Positions 57,010 through 64,000 of a DNA stretch of 64,000 bases are shown piece after piece. The position numbers and the translations under genes are program-made. Location: positions 1 to 64,000 of the forward strand of contig JADNYJ010000178.1 of NCBI GenBank assembly GCA_015501075.1, given 5' to 3'. Position 1 is the stretch's first letter, and every line of letters begins with the position of its first letter. The notes beneath the pieces were generated by a model. It saw only the letters and a program-made list of their open reading frames with translations, made no database searches and was not told where the DNA came from. The stretch is from Gymnopilus junonius. Lineage: Eukaryota > Basidiomycota > Agaricomycetes > Agaricales > Galerinaceae.

Positions 57010-59727
57010 GGCCCAGAGGAACAACAATGGACGTACTTATTGTCTTGCACTTCAAACTGTTCAGTGTTGTTTAATAAACTACTGGCCCGATTTAGCAGTG
57101 GATGGACAGAATGCTGAGGTTTAAGTATATCCACAGAACGTCAGGGTTTCTACAACAAATCAGCTGCTATAGATATCAGGGATTGTCAGCAAAAGATTTG
57201 CGAGTACAGCAAGGAGAGTTAGAGCCGGGAATTTTCGGCCGCATGTAATACATAAGCCGAATTTCCGATCAGCGATTACAACTCCGCTTTGATCAATGAC
57301 GCCGCCAGTCCTCATCTTCATCTTTACGATTCCGTTCACGGTTCTCGCGACCAGCTGTTTGGCATATGGCATCCTAGCAGCATCCTAACGGGATTTCTAA
57401 TTTTTCTGGGACCATTCCCTTACAAAAGCACCTGGCTACTCCTTCTAATGAACAACTTGCCTACCGGCCATGCTCCTGGTCATTTGATGCTTGCAATCTT
57501 AGTGGCCGTCATCTTGTTATACTCTACTGCTCTGCAGCCGGGAAATACATGAATTATTACGCTCTGGATTACCTGGTGTAGCCGCAGGTATTTTTTACGT
57601 CGCGAAATGTCTCTTTCTAGCTGATTGCCTTTTTGATGTTCTTAGTTTCTCCTTCTTTACCTGATGGAGGAACGTCTGTACATACTAAACTGCTTAGGTG
57701 ACGCCGTGCGCGGTAAACAAATAACGCAACTGAACTGCTGTACGGACTGGGCTATTTTTCGGAAGTTGGAAGACGCAGCTCACACTACTCCTTGGTCGAA
57801 AGACTTTGCAGCTGATGTGCCTCTCATTCTATATGCAAATGAATCGAATAGAGATGCTGAAGCTGCTTCCGCCTTGGCATGACTGACTGAAAATCAATCT
57901 GGTGGATTCCCCTTAAGTAGTGTGGCAAAGGCTCGTGTCAGGCTCATGTGGTGCATTGCCGTTGTTTTCTCTTGGCAATGTTTTTGACGAACCATCCTCC
58001 CTTTCATGCTGTGGCAATGTTCGATTTAGGGTATCGGAGATTGAATTTCACCTCTTGTCCAGAACGATAACCTTTGCCACTAGTGCAACTCGATTCTTGC
58101 AAATCATACCTCTCCTCTTCCAACTACATGGAGCACAACCAACCCTTCAAAAGTATGGATAAACTTGCTTCCAGAAGACCAGAAAGATATGAGGCTCATT
58201 CCTTACCTGCTTCCATTGATGGCGGTATCGCAATTTGCATTCGTCGCAGCGTACTCAGAGGCTTGGACGAAGCGCTTTGGCGCTAATATGCTCAGGTGCC
58301 CACTTTTTCCTGCCTTCAATCTTAAGGACACTGGCATAACGATATTCTTCTAGCAATGGAAATTTCAAGGCGAAGATGTAATTAAAAAGAAGTGGCTTCC
58401 CGTAGTGAAAGCTCATGGACAGGGCAACGACGATCTCAGTGTCTTTAAAGCCTTCTTACGCGAAGCCTTTCCTACCTTAACTTGGGGACCAAATTCTCGA
58501 CAGCATTGCCTAGGAAATATGCAGCAACCCCGAAAGAAAGCAGATGTGAAGGAAACTGACGCATTGGCCACTGAAGAGATCAGCCTTATTCGCCTTCCTG
58601 GCATCATAGATACGCTCCCGAAAATTCACGATACGTCCTGTGCACAGGAAACGTCAAGGAAGAACAGCATCTCGAAGACGAGACGCCGGACCTACAGCTG
58701 GAATTAGCGCGAGAGAAAGAGTTTTCTGATTGTCTCATGGCATACATCGTGAAAAATTGCAAAAAACATACTCTCAAGAAGGTCGAAAACGAGATAAGGG
58801 GTGCTATGACTGACAATTTGTCCGAGCGATTTGTGCTCGAAGGCTGGATTTCGATGGACAGAGAGGATAAGGGGGCGAAGAACAAGGTGAATGGCGCACT
58901 GAAAATGAACCAAATGACACAGGAAGGGTAGGATTTTATTTATTTACGTTACTGTTGGACTTGAGCTAATGAGTCCTAGATGTCGCAAGAGAAATCGGGA
59001 AGATCACCAAGACAACAATGCTGAAGACTCTCTGACCATCCTTTCCCCTGGCCATGAATCCAAGAGGCCCAGGGCACGCTTCGAAAGCCAACAGCTGAAA
59101 CCCGCTATCATTCATTCCCATCCATCGGCTCAACCAACTTTTCACAGTGGGCAGTCAGTTGACGGCCGCGTTGGGAAGACTACAGACGTATGCTTCCAAA
59201 TGGAAAAGTTGTAGAAGACTACAGGAAGGTCGATTTTCCAGCTATGTTCGATGCTGCTTACGAAGAAGCGGGGCTCCGGTCTGCCAATCTAACAGTCCGG
59301 AAAAGGGGCAAAAGACAACAATTTCACAGAAAGCCCGTCGAAATTTGACGATCACTCACACTAGAACTCTTATGTTCAACACCCTTTTCTTCGGAAAAAC
59401 CGTCAACTAAATATACCTTACATTATCCCGTGTTTTTCAAGGGTTTGCACAATTTCTTCGGGCCAAAAGAGAGATATTGCACGGAAGATGGTGAAAATAT
59501 GTCTTCCTCGTCCTGAGGTTATTGATACTGTTTACTTGTGCATGTGTTGTCGTTGTCAACTCCATAATGTCATTGCCTAACAGAGACTCTGGTAGCGTGT
59601 TTAGCTCAAAAGGCCCTGATACTCAAAGACGACACTGATTCACATAGAGATCCTTCGTTGATGTGGGAGGAGTTGATTTTAGACCCCGTGAGTTTTGAAG
59701 AAATTGTGGAAGGGAACACAATGCGAT
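57010..59727 (+). other. Uncharacterised locus of broken plus-strand frames
   Basis: Between 57664 and 59220 several plus frames look translated: MEERLYILNCLGDAVRGKQ, LPEDQKDMRLIPYLLPLMAV (58168), KAHGQGNDDLSVFKAFLREA (58408), LAREKEFSDCLMAYIVKNCKK (58705), and a basic part MSPRCRKRNREDHQDNN then SKRPRARFE (58969-59210), which resembles a nuclear localisation signal. Joining them needs introns plus at least one frame change near 58615. I recognise no family. The stretch 57010-57660 holds only a small hydrophobic frame (57289-57552) that I do not call. Confidence 0.35.
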
Positions 59728-60458
59728 TTATTGACTCCTTGCACTAGGTCCATTCTGAGTCTCTGCTTGGATTTTCTGCTGCAGAATGTTGGTCAGATAG
59801 TTCATATTGTCCCGTTTCTTTTGTATGGTGTCCTCCAACGAGTCGACGTTCTTGCGGATGTACTCTACTTTGTCCGTGTAATGCTTCACCGCTTGCGGAC
59901 GCGTCTGTCGTAATAAATATATAATTTCGCGACTAAATTGAAGACAGACAGATGCAATACCTTTTTCACGTAGTATCCAGTCCCAACATCGACTATAACG
60001 TGTTCCGGGTCAGACAGTTTTCCAGGAACGTAGAGCGAGTTCGTTAAAGGGACCAATATAGTTTTATCTGGCGAATAGAATAAGCCACGAATCTCAATGA
60101 ATTGTTCAAAAAAATACTATACTTTTGTTCTCCGGCTTGACCTCCTTTACATTCTCGAGACAAGCCTTGAATTTCGCTTGTGCCTGCTTTAGTTGCGCGA
60201 AAGAATTGGTCAGATGATTGAGTTCCTATTGTAAAGTATCAGTAAACGACTACAGATCTGTCAGACAAATAGGGGCTATAGTCACATCTTCCAATTGTTT
60301 TCGCACTTCTGACAGTTGTGCGATGTCCAGATCTGTTACATTTATCGTCTGAGGCTGCGACATCGAGCAGTTGAGCGTCGGGAGCAAAGGGGATACGTGA
60401 TAGTGACAGGATGTGACCGTACCTGTCCTCTTGAAGGCTTGACAGCTCCTGCGACCAT
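59728..60458 (-). CDS. GIM5: Prefoldin subunit 5
   Basis: Alpha-class subunit of the hexameric prefoldin chaperone that hands actin and tubulin to the CCT chaperonin. Five exons from ATG 60458 to a stop at 59728-59730 give about 165 residues. The N-terminal coiled coil is [20 protein letters not shown] plus [15 protein letters not shown]. The beta-hairpin core is [14 protein letters not shown] and [13 protein letters not shown]. The C-terminal coiled coil is [20 protein letters not shown] to LQQKIQ. This is the textbook order for PFD5. The short first exon encodes [12 protein letters not shown]. It is divergently arranged with the next gene; only about 65 bases separate the two starts, so they likely share a promoter. 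Confidence 0.92.
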
Positions 60459-60523
60459 CTTGTCAAGACAGAAACAAGCTTTTTGTCTTACCACCGCCTC
60501 AGACCCCTCTGGACTGGCCCCTC

Positions 60524-62710
60524 ATGGAAGATATCGACTCCAGGGGAAAATACCCTCAAGATCTGGGTTTGTTATACAGGCTTATTGCTTTTAGAGGTCT
60601 TTTGACGATTTATTTTGCTTGATTTCAGTCGCTATATTCCATGCTTCGTTTCACCCGACGAAAGGTAATGTTATAGATTGGTCGTTGAAAGCAAGCGATG
60701 GTCAGCAATTTACGTATCTCCGTCTTCTGCTAATTGACTCTTTATTTTGCTAGATCTAAGTCTGGAGCACCTTGAATTCAACGTTTTGCCAAGCGGCCTT
60801 CACTTAGTGGAACAAGACGTTGTGTACGTCCTACCTCCGCAGCGACGCAGTCGACGTGTCAGCACTCACATATCCTTTGTTTAGGTATTTTACGAAAGAT
60901 GGCCAACAAGGTGTATGTGTCTTCCGAAGACGAAAGACGACAGAGGAGGGTCACCGAGGCTTTCGTCTCAGCTCTCTAGGGATTTTACTCGCTAGATCGC
61001 AACGACCACGTCCATCGCGGCATGTACGAGCTCTGAAAGAGCTTATAGACTCTATTTACTCCCGTATGGAAGTCAGCGGCATCTTGGAGCCGACAGCAAT
61101 GGACTGGGAAGCTGCACATGCATTCTTCGAAGAGCGGAAGTTGAGGCGATCGGACCTGGGTGGGGCTGGTGACTGGACTGGATGGGGCGATGAGTTGGAT
61201 GGTGTAAGTTCATCCTTTTCCTTTACCTTGAGTTGATTCTTACGTCCGCCGAAGGTCTACGCGGAACCAGATAACTCCACTCCTTCTTTGCACCTGCCTC
61301 ACCTTCTGCGGATATTAGGCCCCTCGTCACTGACAATGTACAAGCATGTCTTGGGTCGAAAGCGGATCCTAATTTATACCCTGCCTCCTGTGGAGGTGGC
61401 CTGTATTTTGTGTCAGGTTGCGGCCGATATGTGCTTCGAAAGCCAGAACGAATGGAACTCGACTCAGACGGTGACATCTCGCCTCAAGGGCAAGCACAAG
61501 GAATCAATAAATGTCCTTGGAATGGTCACATTAATGGACTTGGACCGGCTCGAGGTGGAAAGTCGGACAGGTCGAGGTTGGATAGCGTGTGAGTTGTTAG
61601 GTTTCTTCGCATTTTACCTATTCCTTGCTGACCCTTCAAATAGGTACAACGGATGCTATCTTCATCGAGAAGCCATCTTATTATGATTTACTTATTGATC
61701 TTACTACCTCGACTCCAAATAAAACCACAAGACCAACATTCTATTCATCCAAAGCTATACCCCCGCAGCCAGGTAGCTCTAGAACTCCTCACCGACTTTC
61801 AGTAATACGATTTGCTTGGAGCGACGTGCGATTAGTAAGTATCACAATCTTCTCATCCAAGGGTTTGGCATTTACACCGTGTTAGTGGAATGAAATTGAC
61901 CGCATCTTGCGCCTCGACTCCGAGGATACATCTCACAACTGTTGTGGCCCTTCGTCTGAGTTAAAGTCAAAGTCGATCACTGCCTGGACAGATGCATGGC
62001 AAGTTTACGAAGATGTTTGTATCATCTGCGCTGGTCTCTGGATGGGCAGTTGGCGTGGCAACTCGACCATGTCTTATTCCACTGCGAACGGAGTTGAAAA
62101 CTGGGGTTCTGTTCGTTTGGAAGGTGATGATGATCTTACCGTTGATGGTGCTTATGTTCGGAATGTGGGTATGGGGATTGAAGGGAGGCCTCTGGAAGGA
62201 ACTTCTACATCCAAATCTGTGCGACGGGCTAGTGCTATGTCCTGGTCGAGCGGCAAGGCGACTGTGGTGGGGAGCTCAACAATGAACACCAAGACTCGCC
62301 AACCATCAGCAACCTTGCAGCCTACACCAGGACCAAGCGAAGCCGACGAGCATTACGGATTGGAACAATACCATACTGCGGAAGAGGAATCTCATAGAAG
62401 AAGCAATCAGATCTCAACAACGATGGCGCTCCTCCAGACCTTCCATGCCCATACTTTATTCCAATTGTCCGTTTTGGAGGAGCTATTAGCACGACAGAGT
62501 GCCTTGCCATCCTCTTCTGCCAGTGCTAGTGGTGAGAGACTTATAGCTCTTACCCCCAAAGATATCTACGCCTTTGAGTTAGGCCCTCTAAGCTTAATTG
62601 ATGCCAAATACCTGGATTGGCTTGCGCAGGAATACGCAGGCAATAGCGTCAAGGTGGTAATGAAGCGCGGCTGGAAGGACATTTTGGCGGCGATATTTGG
62701 CTATGGTTGA
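60524..62710 (+). CDS. LCHN/DENND11-like protein (DUF4484)
   Basis: Seven exons (60524-60566, 60629-60700, 60754-60823, 60885-61203, 61255-61588, 61644-61834, 61886-62710) give 617 residues in one frame. The N terminus VAIFHASFHPTKGNVIDWSL, then LEHLEFNVLPSGLHLVEQDVV and YFTKDGQQGVCVFRRR, and later LGRKRILIYTLPPVEVACIL and ACTTDAIFIEKPSYYDLLID, are the signature of the LCHN family, whose fungal members carry DUF4484 and are thought to be DENN-related (candidate Rab regulators). The segment from ~430 is Ser/Thr-rich and likely disordered; ALTPKDIYAFELGPLSLIDA closes the conserved part. Family name is from memory of these motifs. Confidence 0.8.
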
Positions 62711-63383
62711 TCTGTCGCATGCCCAAGTCGGTCCCTTCCTCTCCTTTATTCATAATTCATTCTTTCCATTCAGCATAGTGGTGTTTTCGACCCCTTACTT
62801 TTTGGCACGTGCTGCACTTATATCCCTTAATCTCTAATTTGTACGGACCACTGCTTGGCCGTCACTCTATACCCGTTATTCAGAAAGCCCTGGGACGTTC
62901 GTAATGTACGCGATATGTGGTGTAAACCCTCGTTTTAGTTATCTGTATTTCTCTGGAATTTGTGTACAACAAATGTCATGTCTACTTAGTGTGTGCAAAT
63001 GCTTGGTGGCCTTCTGTACAGGACTCTCATCATCATTCGAATTTCTAGCCTCACCAATATCCCACGTGCTATTTGTAAGGGTGCTTTCTGTCTAGCTGAA
63101 TTCTTTCTGAAGTGACATACTGATACTCTCAGAGCTCTATTCATACGGCGGTTCCACGCCCTCTCTTCCATCCCATATCTGTGGCTCTCTGAATGGACTA
63201 ATTTTGACCGGCCATACCAGCTGACTGAATGGTGGGCTATAATTTGTTCCTATTATCGTCCTCAGGGCGCCCGGCCGTGGAGTATGTGGAATAAGCCTGC
63301 GACGGGGTTCAAATACAAGCTGTTCCAGCTACCACATCCTCCCACAACCAAGTTCTTTCCTCGTCCTGAAGAACCGAGGCCAG
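62711..63383. other. Intergenic region upstream of LEU1
   Basis: Contains the 3' end of the LCHN gene and the promoter and leader of LEU1. Short frames here have no support. Confidence 0.35.
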
Positions 63384-64000
63384 ATGCCAGCCACAGTCGT
63401 TCCTCCCCGTACTCTGTACGACAAGATATGGGACGATCATGTCGTGTAAGACACGGTTCCTTCGCCAACTGGTCGACTCTGCTGACGCCAGTACCTCTTT
63501 CTCGCAGAGAAGCCAAGGAAGACGGATTAGCTCTTATCTATATCGACCGGTATGCTGTAACCACATTGAAATTACTAGCATTGTTTGACTGACGTCTCTC
63601 TGTGTAGGCATCTTGTCTTTGAAGTCTCCAGCCCGCAAGCCTTTGAGGGACTGTGAGTTCAATAAGATTCATTTTCAAACAATCCCTTGATAAAAGTCAC
63701 TTTAGCCGCAACGCCGGTCGAACGGTGCGCCGTCCCGACTGCTCATTGGCAACAGTCGACCACAATGTTCCGTATGTTTTCAAACGCGCTATTACTATGC
63801 TATTCAGGTTGACGCCATGTCTGTAGGACTGTCTCTCGTAAAAACTTTCGATCAGTGGAAACCTTTATCTCTGAACCAGATTCAAGAGCCCAATGTGCCG
63901 CATTGGAAGAGAACGTAAAGGAATTTGGCCTGGCGTATTTTGGATTGAAAGACCGTCGCCAGGGTATGTAGTGGTCTTTTTCTAGAACCCTTCCGTCTGA
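63384..64000 (+). CDS. LEU1: 3-isopropylmalate dehydratase (isopropylmalate isomerase), 5' part
   Basis: Aconitase-type enzyme of leucine biosynthesis that interconverts 2- and 3-isopropylmalate through a [4Fe-4S] cluster. Only the first five exons are in the window; an intron (GT at 63964) runs to the end. The protein reads MPATVVPPRTLYDKIWDDHV, EDGLALIYIDRHLVFEVSSP, QAFEGLRNAGRTVRRPDCSL, ATVDHNVPTVSRKNF, EPDSRAQCAALEENVKEFGL and FGLKDRRQ, in the family order. The start ATG at 63384 is chosen because TLYDKIWDDHVV follows directly. Exon ends: 63444, 63551, 63650 and 63772 approximately. The larger C-terminal part, with the cluster cysteines, lies beyond the window. Confidence 0.92.

Overview
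The window reads as nuclear DNA of a mushroom-forming basidiomycete (Agaricomycetes, probably Agaricales). The evidence is the gene style: nearly every gene is cut by many 45-70 nt introns with GT..AG ends. It is also the gene content: a scattered family of F-box/leucine-rich proteins, a fungal LaeA-like methyltransferase relic, a microsomal P450 and a lineage-type hexose transporter. No prokaryotic signals are present. All exon structures below were read by hand from frames and splice sites, so boundaries are inferences unless the frame forces them.

Layout. 0.1-3.2 kb: mitochondrial elongation factor G. 3.5-7.6 kb: a tandem pair of RWD + PARP-like ADP-ribosyltransferase genes; one copy has an in-frame TGA-CTA between the two domains. 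8.3-14.6 kb: GNAT acetyltransferase, a small SFGQL-repeat protein, SEC13 and an F-box protein. 15.4-19.6 kb: a dead methyltransferase and an F-box gene split by a hAT-like non-autonomous transposon. 20-21.3 kb: 3'(2'),5'-bisphosphate nucleotidase. 22.3-25.5 kb: a tandem pair of multi-pass membrane proteins. 26.6-32.5 kb: F-box protein, an unrecognised membrane protein and the SMC5/6 subunit Nse3. 32.9-37.2 kb: broken phospholipase C and an intact cytochrome P450. 38.5-44.3 kb: an acidic protein, a frameshifted hexose transporter and an F-box protein. 45.4-51.3 kb: 2-Cys peroxiredoxin, dienelactone hydrolase and ZIP zinc transporter. 51.5-56.8 kb: a TA-flanked MITE and a decaying minus-strand array of three F-box genes. 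57-64 kb: an uncharacterised broken locus, prefoldin subunit 5, a DENN-like LCHN/DUF4484 protein and the start of isopropylmalate isomerase (LEU1).

The genes do not form an operon-like pathway; this is ordinary housekeeping chromosome interleaved with accessory, duplicated and transposon-scarred stretches. Two features deserve most attention. First, a 6-bp TGACTA insertion, identical to the known stop-codon readthrough motif, separates RWD from the ADP-ribosyltransferase domain in one of the two paralogues. Second, single-base frameshifts, mostly in short homopolymers, recur in many otherwise well-preserved genes; they are either consensus errors or clustered pseudogenisation.
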